From assembly GCA_964524515.1 (NCBI GenBank), contig CAZGEA010000001.1, positions 186,001-250,000 on the forward strand: 64,000 nucleotides of DNA, written 5' to 3'. Below the pieces are notes generated by a model that saw nothing but the letters and a program-made list of their open reading frames with translations, ran no database searches and had not been told where the DNA came from. The DNA comes from CAZGEA01 sp964524515 (GTDB taxonomy: Bacteria; Patescibacteriota; Microgenomatia; UBA8517). The translations under genes were made by a program, and so were the position numbers. Positions 8,476 to 16,581 of this stretch are shown here, piece after piece. Position 1 is the first letter of the stretch, and each line of letters opens with the position of its first letter.

Positions 8476-10286
8476 TTATTTTTTCTTAATTTAAGATATA
8501 AAAATATAATTAATAAAACTACTGGTACAAAACCTACAATAAATAAATGAAATAAAAGTTTATTTAGTGGAGTATTCGATACGATTCTATTATCACTATA
8601 TAAAATTGAAATTGATTTTGGTAATTTCCAAAAATTATTGATTCCCACAGGAATCCTCTCTTTAATCAAAATACTTTGAAACGGCAGCAATGTAGAAATT
8701 TTTTCAGTTTTAAATTTATCTGAATCAATATCAATTTGATATTCCCAATTATAAATTGCAGTATTTGTATTATTCTTAATCTTCACCAAATAATATTCAC
8801 CAAAAACTGGAAATTTAGTTTCATAACCAACTTCAACATCTACTTCATTTTTATTTTCAGGTAATTTTCCAAAAATAATTTGTATATCTTTTTGTGGAAC
8901 AGTTCCAGATTTATACGATCCAGCAGGGTAAGGGTATTTTGAATCAATTCCATGTGTTACAAAGGCAAAATGTCTTAAATCAAAATTTGAAAAAAAGTCA
9001 ACACCGCCAGTTGTATTTCCCCAAGTTGGATCAACAGAAATCCATAATTGTTTTTCATCATCAAAATATTCAGGCCATGCATGTAAAACATCTTCAACCA
9101 ATGACAATGGTTCACGTCCCGGATTTTCAGTATACCCATATCCATTTATCTCACGAGCCGGTATTCCACTTGCCCTACTTATTGCAATAAATAAATCAGT
9201 AAATTCAGTACAAAGCGCTTTATCAGTGGAACTTAAAATTGTTTTTGCTCCCAATCTTTTAGTTGGATTACTTATTTTTGTAAAATCGTATTTCAAACTC
9301 TTTACTACATAGTCATAAATATCTCGTGGTGTTTTAAGTTTTGATGCAATTTCAACAATCTGTGGGTCATTTGATTCCCAATATTCTTTTGGTTCCAGAT
9401 ATCTTTTTCTTTGTTCACTTGTTAATAACTCTTTTTTAATAGCGCTAGGAAAAATTTGAACTGAACCATTTGTTTTTACATCAATATTCTCTTGCGGTGA
9501 AATCTCATATTCAGCAATCCAATTTCCATCTTCATCAACATACATATTTGATGGAACGGGATCAATTTTTGAATAATACATCCGCTGGTAGGCTGTATCA
9601 GGAGGCAATGCAATTGAAGTCCTAGCCTTCTTTTTTAATGGATTATATAAATGATAATTTATTGAGAAAGTAAAAACCTGAAATTTTCCGAAAGTTGAAA
9701 AAATTCCCTGTCTTGATGCTAAATCTGAATTAAACTTATAAATATTACGATTAGAAACAGAAGAAACAGATACAGGATTTGGAGACATATAAGCTACTTC
9801 AAAATTTCCAGGAACCGACATTGAAACATCGAAATAGTCAAAATGTGAAACATCTATTTTGGGAATTGTCACCTCCCAAATATCACCATTTTTATGAGCA
9901 AATTCATAACTTGTATAAGTTAAAATAAATTCTTGTGAATTATCCTTTCCCAAAACAGGATTATCAAAATTAACATTCACGGATGTTTTATCTTGATCTT
10001 TTGTACTACTAAATGGAATATTAATTCCACCTCTATCTTTTACAAAAATCTCTTTCGGATCAGTACTACTTAAAAAAATAGAATAACTAGATGCATACAA
10101 ATCAGTTTGAAGATTTGTTAACTTAAATTTTAAATTAACAATTGCTTTTCCATTTTCATAAATTTCATAAGATGAAGAAAGTTCACTTCTAAAATTCTTT
10201 TGAGCAAATACATCTGGAACTTGTAAAAAAAATGAAAAAAATAAAGATAAAAAAACAAATAAAAATATTTTCTTAAACATAACCAA
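8472..10286 (-). CDS. Secreted, membrane-anchored transglutaminase-like protein
   Basis: 604 aa. A signal peptide (about residues 1-28) leads into roughly 270 residues of beta-rich extracellular sequence. A transglutaminase/protease core follows near 320-430, with the Cys of KALCTEF, the His of VLHAWPEYF and the Asp of SVDPTWG, a complete Cys-His-Asp triad. A further beta domain and a C-terminal membrane helix ending in a lysine-rich tail close the protein. It probably acts as a surface peptidase or cross-linking enzyme; the substrate is unknown. It lies between uvrA (2-base gap) and uvrC (4-base overlap), a striking position for an envelope protein. Confidence 0.85.
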   Translation of the reverse strand: MVMFKKIFLFVFLSLFFSFFLQVPDVFAQKNFRSELSSSYEIYENGKAIVNLKFKLTNLQTDLYASSYSIFLSSTDPKEIFVKDRGGINIPFSSTKDQDKTSVNVNFDNPVLGKDNSQEFILTYTSYEFAHKNGDIWEVTIPKIDVSHFDYFDVSMSVPGNFEVAYMSPNPVSVSSVSNRNIYKFNSDLASRQGIFSTFGKFQVFTFSINYHLYNPLKKKARTSIALPPDTAYQRMYYSKIDPVPSNMYVDEDGNWIAEYEISPQENIDVKTNGSVQIFPSAIKKELLTSEQRKRYLEPKEYWESNDPQIVEIASKLKTPRDIYDYVVKSLKYDFTKISNPTKRLGAKTILSSTDKALCTEFTDLFIAISRASGIPAREINGYGYTENPGREPLSLVEDVLHAWPEYFDDEKQLWISVDPTWGNTTGGVDFFSNFDLRHFAFVTHGIDSKYPYPAGSYKSGTVPQKDIQIIFGKLPENKNEVDVEVGYETKFPVFGEYYLVKIKNNTNTAIYNWEYQIDIDSDKFKTEKISTLLPFQSILIKERIPVGINNFWKLPKSISILYSDNRIVSNTPLNKLLFHLFIVGFVPVVLLIIFLYLKLRKNK

Positions 10287-10288
10287 TT

Positions 10289-13225
10289 TTACCCTAAGTG
10301 GTGTAAAAGCGCCTCCCCGGTATGAGATTTAAGGTTCTTTTTTATCTCACTTGGTGTGCCTTCTGATATTATCTTTCCTCCACCATCCCCGCCTTCTGGT
10401 CCCAAATCAATAATCCAATCAGAATTAGCAATAACATCCAAATTATGCTCAATTACAACAACAGTATTTCCTTTTGCAACCAATAATTTCAAAACCTTCA
10501 TTAATTTTTCCAAATCAACAAAATGAAGACCAGTTGTAGGTTCATCCAAAATATAAAGTGTCTTTCCAGTTGCTCTCTTTGATAATTCACTTGAAAGCTT
10601 AACCCTCTGAGCTTCTCCTCCCGAAAGCGTTGTTGCAGGTTGGCCCAACTCAACATATTCCAATCCAACTTCAGCCAAAGTATCTAATTTTGTCATAATT
10701 GGCGTATAAATATGAAAAAATTCTTGAGCTTCAGAAACTGTCATTTTAAGTACTTCTGATATATTTTTTCCTTTATAAACCACATCAAGTGTTTGAGAAT
10801 TATACCGAGCACCTTTACAAACGTCACAAGTAACCCAAATATCAGGCATAAATTGCATTTCAATCTTAACTTGACCTTGCCCTTCGCAAGATTCACATCT
10901 TCCCCCTTTTACGTTAAATGAAAATCTTCCTCTGCCAAAACCTAAATTCTTTGCTTCTTTAGTGTTTGCAAATATATCTCGAATTAAATCAAAAAGTTTT
11001 GTGTAAGTTGCAGGATTACTTCTCGGTGTTCTTCCAATTGGAGATTGATCAATCAATATTACTTTATCAATTTCTTCAATTCCTTCAATACTTTTAAATT
11101 CACCAGGAATTTCTCTATGTTCAGGATAAATCTTTGATGATGCTGCATGGTACAAAGTATCAACTATCAAAGTGCTTTTTCCACTTCCTGAAACACCAGT
11201 AATTGAAACCAATTTTCCAAGTGGAATACTTAAATCAACATTGTCTAAATTATTCTCAGTTGCTCCTTTCAATTTTAAATACTTCTGATTCACCTCTCGA
11301 AGATTATTTTTGCCAACATTTGGAATAACAATTCTATTTCCCTTCTTTAAATATTTTCCAGTCACAGAATTTTTATTATCAGCAAGCTCTTGTGCAGTTC
11401 CATGAGCCACAATCGCTCCACCAAATTTCCCAGCCTTTGGGCCAAAATCAAATATGTAATCAGATTCACGCATAATCTCTTCATCATGTTCAACAACCAA
11501 AAGTGTATTACCCAAGTCTCGAAGCTTCTTTAAAGTTTCAATTAATCTTTTATTGTCCCGAGGATGCAAACCAATTGTTGGCTCATCCAATACATACAAA
11601 ACTCCAGTTAATCCTGATCCAATTTGAGATGCAAGTCTAATTCTTTGAGCCTCACCACCTGCAAGTGTTTCAGCACTACGCGATAATGTAAGATAAGACA
11701 AACCAACATCCAATAAAAACTTCAATCTTAATGTAATTTCTTTCAATACTAATCCAATAATCTCTTTCTCTTTCTCATTCAAAATTCCTTCATTTTGAAT
11801 TTTATTTATCCAATCATATGTTTTTGAAATTGTTAAATCACAAATTTGTGCAATTGATTGATCATTAATTGTTACACTTAACGATTCAATTTTAAGCCTT
11901 GAGCCATTACACTCAGGACAAACAGCCTCATACATATATTTTGATAATGAATTTCTACTATGCTCTGATTGTGATTCAATAAATCTCTTCTCAAGAGTGG
12001 TTTTAATTCCAGCAAAAGTCTCAACAATATATGTTTTCCTGCCAAATCTATTTGTACCTTCTACATTATATTCACGGCTTCCAGTTCCATCTAAAAGTAA
12101 CTGAATATGCTCTTTTGAAAGTTTTGAAATATTTATATTTGTTGGAATACTATTAGCCTCACAAACAGTCTTAATCAATCTTGAATACCATGTATCATGT
12201 TCAAAAACTGTAGAAAATGGCAAAATTCCACCTTCTAAAATTGAAAGTTCAAGCGAAAACACAGAATCAGGATTAACTTGAAGAATTTTTCCTAATCCAT
12301 TACATTTCTCACAAGCACCATGTGGGGTATTAAACGAAAACATTCTTGGCTCAACTTCAGGAATTTGTACGTTATCAAAGGGACAAGCAAATTTTTCTGA
12401 AAACAAAAAATCCTCAAAATCTTTTGGGTTCTCTGGAAAATCAAATGATTTATCACCAACAATTGATAAAATAACTAATCCATCTGATAATTTCAAAGCC
12501 TGTTCAACTGAATCATGCAATCGAGACATTACACTATCTTTGGAAACTTCATCTTTCAATTGTGATACATCCAGACTAAAACGATCAACAACTGCATCAA
12601 TAGTGTGTTTATTTGTTTTAATTAAAACCAAATCTTCATCAAGTGATTTAATATTTTTGTCAACTCTAACTCTTCTAAAACCTTGTGCCTTAATATTTGA
12701 AAACAGTGATGAATATTCACCCTTACGATCAGAAACTAATGGTGATAATAAATATGCTCGAGCTATTTTTGATTTTTTTGTTTCAGTCTCAAGTTGAGAA
12801 AAAATCTTACCAACAATTTGATCAATACTTTGAGATGAAATCTCTCGGCCACAAACAGGACAATGTGGGTGCCCAACTCGAGCAAATAAAAGCCTAAAAT
12901 AATCATAAATTTCAGTAACAGTTCCCACAGTCGATCTTGGGTTGTGAGTTGTAGTTTTTTGATCAATTGAAATTGCAGGAGATAATCCTTCAATACTATC
13001 CATATCAGGTTTTTGCATTACTCCCAAAAATTGCCGTGCATATGAAGACAAACTCTCAACATATCTTCTCTGGCCTTCAGCATAAATTGTATCAAACGCC
13101 AAAGAGCTTTTTCCGCTTCCAGAAACTCCAGTAAAAACCACAAAATCCCCTTTTGGAATGTCTAAATCAACATTCTTCAAATTGTGTTGTCTCGCGCCGC
13201 GAACTTTAATATATTCTTTAGTCAT
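10289..13225 (-). CDS. uvrA: UvrABC excinuclease subunit A
   Basis: 978 aa, near full length. Two ABC ATPase modules: Walker A GVSGSGKSSLAFDT and later GVSGSGKSTLIVDT, signatures LAGGEAQRIRLA and LSGGEAQRVKLS. Zinc-binding cysteine pairs are CEKCNGLG, CPECNGSR and CESCEGQGQ...CDVCKGAR. The UvrB-binding and lesion-sensing insert is present. UvrA scans DNA for bulky damage and loads UvrB. It follows uvrB by 39 bases; a TATAAT at 13259-13264 in that gap could be a secondary promoter, but I see no good -35. Confidence 0.97.
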   Translation of the reverse strand: MTKEYIKVRGARQHNLKNVDLDIPKGDFVVFTGVSGSGKSSLAFDTIYAEGQRRYVESLSSYARQFLGVMQKPDMDSIEGLSPAISIDQKTTTHNPRSTVGTVTEIYDYFRLLFARVGHPHCPVCGREISSQSIDQIVGKIFSQLETETKKSKIARAYLLSPLVSDRKGEYSSLFSNIKAQGFRRVRVDKNIKSLDEDLVLIKTNKHTIDAVVDRFSLDVSQLKDEVSKDSVMSRLHDSVEQALKLSDGLVILSIVGDKSFDFPENPKDFEDFLFSEKFACPFDNVQIPEVEPRMFSFNTPHGACEKCNGLGKILQVNPDSVFSLELSILEGGILPFSTVFEHDTWYSRLIKTVCEANSIPTNINISKLSKEHIQLLLDGTGSREYNVEGTNRFGRKTYIVETFAGIKTTLEKRFIESQSEHSRNSLSKYMYEAVCPECNGSRLKIESLSVTINDQSIAQICDLTISKTYDWINKIQNEGILNEKEKEIIGLVLKEITLRLKFLLDVGLSYLTLSRSAETLAGGEAQRIRLASQIGSGLTGVLYVLDEPTIGLHPRDNKRLIETLKKLRDLGNTLLVVEHDEEIMRESDYIFDFGPKAGKFGGAIVAHGTAQELADNKNSVTGKYLKKGNRIVIPNVGKNNLREVNQKYLKLKGATENNLDNVDLSIPLGKLVSITGVSGSGKSTLIVDTLYHAASSKIYPEHREIPGEFKSIEGIEEIDKVILIDQSPIGRTPRSNPATYTKLFDLIRDIFANTKEAKNLGFGRGRFSFNVKGGRCESCEGQGQVKIEMQFMPDIWVTCDVCKGARYNSQTLDVVYKGKNISEVLKMTVSEAQEFFHIYTPIMTKLDTLAEVGLEYVELGQPATTLSGGEAQRVKLSSELSKRATGKTLYILDEPTTGLHFVDLEKLMKVLKLLVAKGNTVVVIEHNLDVIANSDWIIDLGPEGGDGGGKIISEGTPSEIKKNLKSHTGEALLHHLG

Positions 13226-13264
13226 AAAATCTTATCGAACGAATGCTATCAAACGTATATTATA

Positions 13265-15286
13265 TCAAGAAACAGAAGCCTCTATCTTTTTGATGGTATC
13301 TCGTATCTCCAAAGCAAGTTCAAAATCAAGTTCATCCGCTGCCTGTTTCATTTCAGATTTAAGCCTACTAATTAATTTCTTCTTTTCCATTGGAGTCAAA
13401 GCTGTTGGATCAAACTTTGAAAAATTAATATTAATGGATTCAAGTGAACGCTCTATTTGATTATCAGGAGATTCTTCGTGTTCAGCAATCTTTGCTCTAA
13501 TTGGCTTAATTATCCCTTTCGGGTCGATATTATGTATTTTGTTGTATTCAATTTGATATTCACGTCGCCTATCAATTTCTGATAGTGCCCTCTCCATTGA
13601 TCCAGTAATTCGATCTGCATACAAAATAACTTTTCCTTCCAAGTGGCGAGCAGCTCTACCCATTGTTTGAATCAAAGAAACATCACTTCTCAAAAAACCT
13701 TCACGATCAGCATCCAATATTGCCACCAAACTAACTTCAGGCAAATCCAATCCCTCACGCAAAAGATTCACTCCAACCAAACAATCATACGTTCCAAGTC
13801 TCAAGTTATCCAAAATATCCGTGCGTTCCAAAGTTTTAACATCTGAATGTAAGTATGCAACTTTGAGCCCTTCTTCTTTTAAAAATTCAGAAATATCCTC
13901 TGCCGTTCGCTTAGTTAATGTAGTCACCAAAACACGTTCTCCTTTTTTGGCACGAATATGAACTTCTTTAATAACATCACGTACTTGGCCTTCAATTGGG
14001 CGAATTTCAACAGTTGGATCAGGAATTCCAGTTGGTCTTACTAATTGCTCCACAATATGCCCTTCGCTCATTGATAATTCCCAATCAGAAGGAGTAGCAG
14101 AAACAGCCACAAAATTCTTAACTTGCCTCATAAACTCTTCAAATTTCAAAGGTCTATTATCAAGTGCTGATGGCAATCTAAATCCATAATCAATTAATGT
14201 ATTTTTTCGAGAAAAATCCCCAGAATACATTCCTCTTATTTGAGGAAAAGTAATATGGCTTTCATCAACCATCAATATCCATTTATCACCATATGTAAGA
14301 TTGAAATAATCAATTAAAGTATATGGAGGGTCTCCAGGTTGTCTTCCATCAAAATATCTTGAATAATTCTCAATTCCCTTCACATAACCCAACTCTTGAA
14401 CCATCTCTAAATCATAATTAACTTTCTGTGAAATTCTATTTGCTTCCAATAATTTTCCCTCTCCTTTTAGTTTATTAACTTGAATATCCAAATCGTTTTT
14501 AATGTGTTCAAAAACGCTACTATATTTCCTTGGATCGGTCATATAATGCTTTGCTGGGTACAAAACATATGCATCCATTGTTTTTTTAATCACATCTCCA
14601 CTAATCGGATCAAAAGAAGAAATATTTTTAATTATATTTCCTTCAAACTCAACTGATATTCCAATATCTTCATATGCCGGGTACATATCAACAATATCTC
14701 CTCGCACTCTAAATGTTCCACGATGAAATCCAAAATCAGACCTTTCATACTGCAAACTTGTAATCGCATCAAGCATTTGCCCTCTATCATAATTTCTTCC
14801 AATTTTAAGTTCCAAAACAAAATTCCCATATTCTTTTGGAGATCCAATGTTGTAAATACAAGAAACACTTGAAACTACAATTACATCATTTCGAGTAAGT
14901 ATGTTAGTAGTTGCAGCAAGACGAAGTTTATCAATTAATTCATTAACAGAAGAATCTTTTTCAATATAAGTATCAGTTGATGGAATATAGGCCTCAGGCT
15001 GATAATAATCATAATAAGAAACAAAATAAGAAACTGCATTCTCTGGAAAAAAATCACGAAATTCCTGATAAAGCTGTCCGGCTAATGTTTTATTATGTGA
15101 TATCAACAAAGTTGGCCATTGAAGTTTTTCAATAACATTTGCCATTGTAAAAGTTTTTCCACTCCCAGTTACCCCTAAAAGTGTTTGGTAAGAAACACCT
15201 TTTTTAAGGTTTTCTGCTATCTTTTCGATAGCCTGAGGTTGGTCCCCAGTAGGCTTGTATTTGGTTTTTAAAACAAAAGGAGTCAT
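13265..15286 (-). CDS. uvrB: UvrABC excinuclease subunit B
   Basis: 673 aa from the chosen start. DEAD-like helicase with Walker A GVTGSGKT, the beta-hairpin region (YYDYYQPEAYIP), DESH box, motif V/VI region (LLREGLDLPEV and QTMGRAARH) and a C-terminal UVR domain (LISRLKSEMKQAADELDFELA) that binds UvrC. UvrB verifies damage and recruits UvrC. The frame is open 12 codons further upstream, but conserved sequence begins at this ATG (MTPFVLKTKYKPTGDQP) and a TATATT box lies 8 bases before it. It is the first gene of the leftward operon. Confidence 0.97.
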   Translation of the reverse strand: MTPFVLKTKYKPTGDQPQAIEKIAENLKKGVSYQTLLGVTGSGKTFTMANVIEKLQWPTLLISHNKTLAGQLYQEFRDFFPENAVSYFVSYYDYYQPEAYIPSTDTYIEKDSSVNELIDKLRLAATTNILTRNDVIVVSSVSCIYNIGSPKEYGNFVLELKIGRNYDRGQMLDAITSLQYERSDFGFHRGTFRVRGDIVDMYPAYEDIGISVEFEGNIIKNISSFDPISGDVIKKTMDAYVLYPAKHYMTDPRKYSSVFEHIKNDLDIQVNKLKGEGKLLEANRISQKVNYDLEMVQELGYVKGIENYSRYFDGRQPGDPPYTLIDYFNLTYGDKWILMVDESHITFPQIRGMYSGDFSRKNTLIDYGFRLPSALDNRPLKFEEFMRQVKNFVAVSATPSDWELSMSEGHIVEQLVRPTGIPDPTVEIRPIEGQVRDVIKEVHIRAKKGERVLVTTLTKRTAEDISEFLKEEGLKVAYLHSDVKTLERTDILDNLRLGTYDCLVGVNLLREGLDLPEVSLVAILDADREGFLRSDVSLIQTMGRAARHLEGKVILYADRITGSMERALSEIDRRREYQIEYNKIHNIDPKGIIKPIRAKIAEHEESPDNQIERSLESININFSKFDPTALTPMEKKKLISRLKSEMKQAADELDFELALEIRDTIKKIEASVS

Positions 15287-15294
15287 CTCTATAT

Positions 15295-15322
15295 AATATA
15301 CCCAAAATTTTACCGAAATCAA
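15295..15322 (-). promoter_or_regulatory. Promoter of the uvrB operon
   Basis: Minus strand: -35 TTGATT (15317-15322), 16-base spacer, -10 TATATT (15295-15300), then 8 bases to the uvrB ATG. The message would be essentially leaderless. The stretch contains TTCGGTAA, reminiscent of CTTCGGGTA in the lexA promoter, but no clear palindrome. Confidence 0.6.
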
Positions 15323-15343
15323 CTGCCCAAATCAAAAAATAAA

Positions 15344-15373
15344 GGAGCATCTTTAATGTTTTAAAAATGCTCC
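15344..15373 (-). terminator. Rho-independent terminator after the 66-aa gene
   Basis: GGAGCAT at one arm and ATGCTCC at the other enclose a 16-base A/T loop. On the minus strand the hairpin is followed by TTTATTTTTTG. It lies 8 bases past the stop of the 66-aa gene and separates that unit from the uvrB promoter. Confidence 0.75.
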
Positions 15374-15380
15374 AAAAAAT

Positions 15381-15581
15381 CTATCCCATCGTTACTTCAA
15401 AGACAATTCCGTTTTCAACTTTCAAATTTACACGATTTTCATCATAACTCATGTTGGCTTCAGCCGATACTTGATGACCATCTACCCATCTTTCAATCCG
15501 ATATACAATTTTCTCTTCTGCTTCATCAAGTGTTTGACAAGCCCTGCGCTCTGTCAATCCAATCAAACTTTTTACATCCAT
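15381..15581 (-). CDS. Small protein resembling I78-family peptidase inhibitors
   Basis: 66 aa, cytoplasmic by appearance. The order of features (SLIG near the N-terminus, YRIERW, then ENRVNLKVENGIVFEVTMG at the C-terminus) resembles the potato-inhibitor-like I78 fold, in which an R-L/V-N-V-x-V-x-x-G-x-I block ends in a glycine. The cysteines usual in I78 proteins are absent from those positions, so the match is tentative. It has a clear Shine-Dalgarno (AGGAG) 9 bases before the ATG and follows the 70-aa gene by 23 bases. Confidence 0.6.
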   Translation of the reverse strand: MDVKSLIGLTERRACQTLDEAEEKIVYRIERWVDGHQVSAEANMSYDENRVNLKVENGIVFEVTMG

Positions 15582-15604
15582 TGTCTTTTGCTCCTAATTC
15601 TTTG

Positions 15605-15817
15605 CTATTTAACATTACCAGTAACATCAATAATAAAACCAATAACTGCACCAATACAAGGAAGGATCCAAAAACCCCATATACTCAACAAAAGTGAACC
15701 TCCTAAAGCAAAAAAATCATCGCTTCCATATGGCCTAGCGAATAACCAAAAAATTGAACCAACAAATAATAATACTTCAAGTATTATTCCCACTATAAAA
15801 CCTCTTATTGTATACAT
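15605..15817 (-). CDS. Small two-helix membrane protein, unknown function
   Basis: 70 aa with two hydrophobic segments (about 5-25 and 41-63) separated by a short polar loop containing RPYGSDD. I recognise no family. The start is set by AAAGGAG six bases before the ATG at 15817; the frame extends 19 codons further but without support. It is the first gene of a two-gene unit with the 66-aa gene, transcribed divergently from lexA. Confidence 0.65.
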   Translation of the reverse strand: MYTIRGFIVGIILEVLLFVGSIFWLFARPYGSDDFFALGGSLLLSIWGFWILPCIGAVIGFIIDVTGNVK

Positions 15818-15862
15818 AGAAACTCCTTTAAAAGAACAATCTGTATCGTTTTGTTGCAGCCA

Positions 15863-15891
15863 AATATAACACAAACAAAATTTTAACTCAA
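15863..15891 (-). promoter_or_regulatory. Promoter of the 70-aa/66-aa unit
   Basis: Minus strand: -35 TTGAGT (15886-15891), 17-base spacer, -10 TATATT (15863-15868). It gives a leader of about 40 bases ending in a strong Shine-Dalgarno. It lies back to back with the lexA promoter, so LexA bound there could affect both directions (inference). Confidence 0.6.
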
Positions 15892-15918
15892 ATTAAGGCT
15901 AAACTAAAAATTACTCTA

Positions 15919-15947
15919 TTGACAACTTCGGGTATTGTTTGTAAATT
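15919..15947 (+). promoter_or_regulatory. Promoter of lexA
   Basis: -35 TTGACA (15919-15924), 17-base spacer, -10 TAAATT (15942-15947), then 7 bases to the ATG at 15955, so the mRNA is predicted to be leaderless. I found no clear SOS-box palindrome; ACAA...TTGT at 15922-15938 is a weak candidate for the autoregulatory operator. Confidence 0.7.
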
Positions 15948-15954
15948 GTGTCTT

Positions 15955-16581
15955 ATGGCACCAGTAATTTACAGAAGACAAAAACAAATTTTAGACTTTA
16001 TTCGTCAACACATCCAAGCATATGGATATGCCCCAACTCTCCGCCAAATTGCTGATTCAATCGGAGTTTCATCTCTTGCAACAGTGCACGAACATCTAGA
16101 ATCCCTTGAAGCTAAAAAATTAATAACCAGAAAGCCAGGACGAACAAGATCAATTCACTTACCAGACGAAGTCTATTCTTTTCAAGAAAACTATACCGAA
16201 ATGGTTGTTCCAGTGTTAGGTTTCATTGCAGCAGGAACTCCAATCGAGCCATATCCTGATCCAAATGCCATGATGAATATTCCTGGAACTTTTGCATCAA
16301 AAAATAAAAGAATTTATGTTCTACAAGTTAAAGGAGAATCAATGATAGAAGATCACATAAGAGATGGAGACAATGTAATTATAGAAGAAACAGCAGTTGC
16401 CAGAAATGGTGAGATTGTTGTTGCACTTCTAGATAATGGAGTTGCCACTTTAAAAAGATTTTACAAAGAACCAAAAAGGATCAGACTTGAACCAGCAAAT
16501 TCTACAATGAAACCAATTTTTGCAAAAAATGTAAAAATACAGGGAAAATTAATCGGATTAATTAGAAAATATTCAAACTAA
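15955..16581 (+). CDS. lexA: LexA repressor, SOS regulator
   Basis: 208 aa from the chosen start. Winged-helix DNA-binding domain at 1-65 (TLRQIADSIGVSS recognition region), then the S24 self-cleavage domain: scissile Ala93-Gly94 (FIAAGTPIE), nucleophile Ser129 (VKGESM) and general base Lys167 (ATLKRF). All are intact, so RecA-stimulated autocleavage is expected. The frame runs 12 codons further upstream, but those overlap the promoter; conserved sequence starts at 15955. Its 3' end overlaps convergent gpmI by 4 bases. Confidence 0.95.
   Translation: MAPVIYRRQKQILDFIRQHIQAYGYAPTLRQIADSIGVSSLATVHEHLESLEAKKLITRKPGRTRSIHLPDEVYSFQENYTEMVVPVLGFIAAGTPIEPYPDPNAMMNIPGTFASKNKRIYVLQVKGESMIEDHIRDGDNVIIEETAVARNGEIVVALLDNGVATLKRFYKEPKRIRLEPANSTMKPIFAKNVKIQGKLIGLIRKYSN

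Noticed and set aside
15881..15902. Possible LexA palindrome TTTA...TAAA between the divergent promoters
   Set aside because: Only 7 of 11 base pairs match and the region is very AT-rich, so chance is a good explanation. It does not resemble the E. coli or Bacillus SOS boxes.
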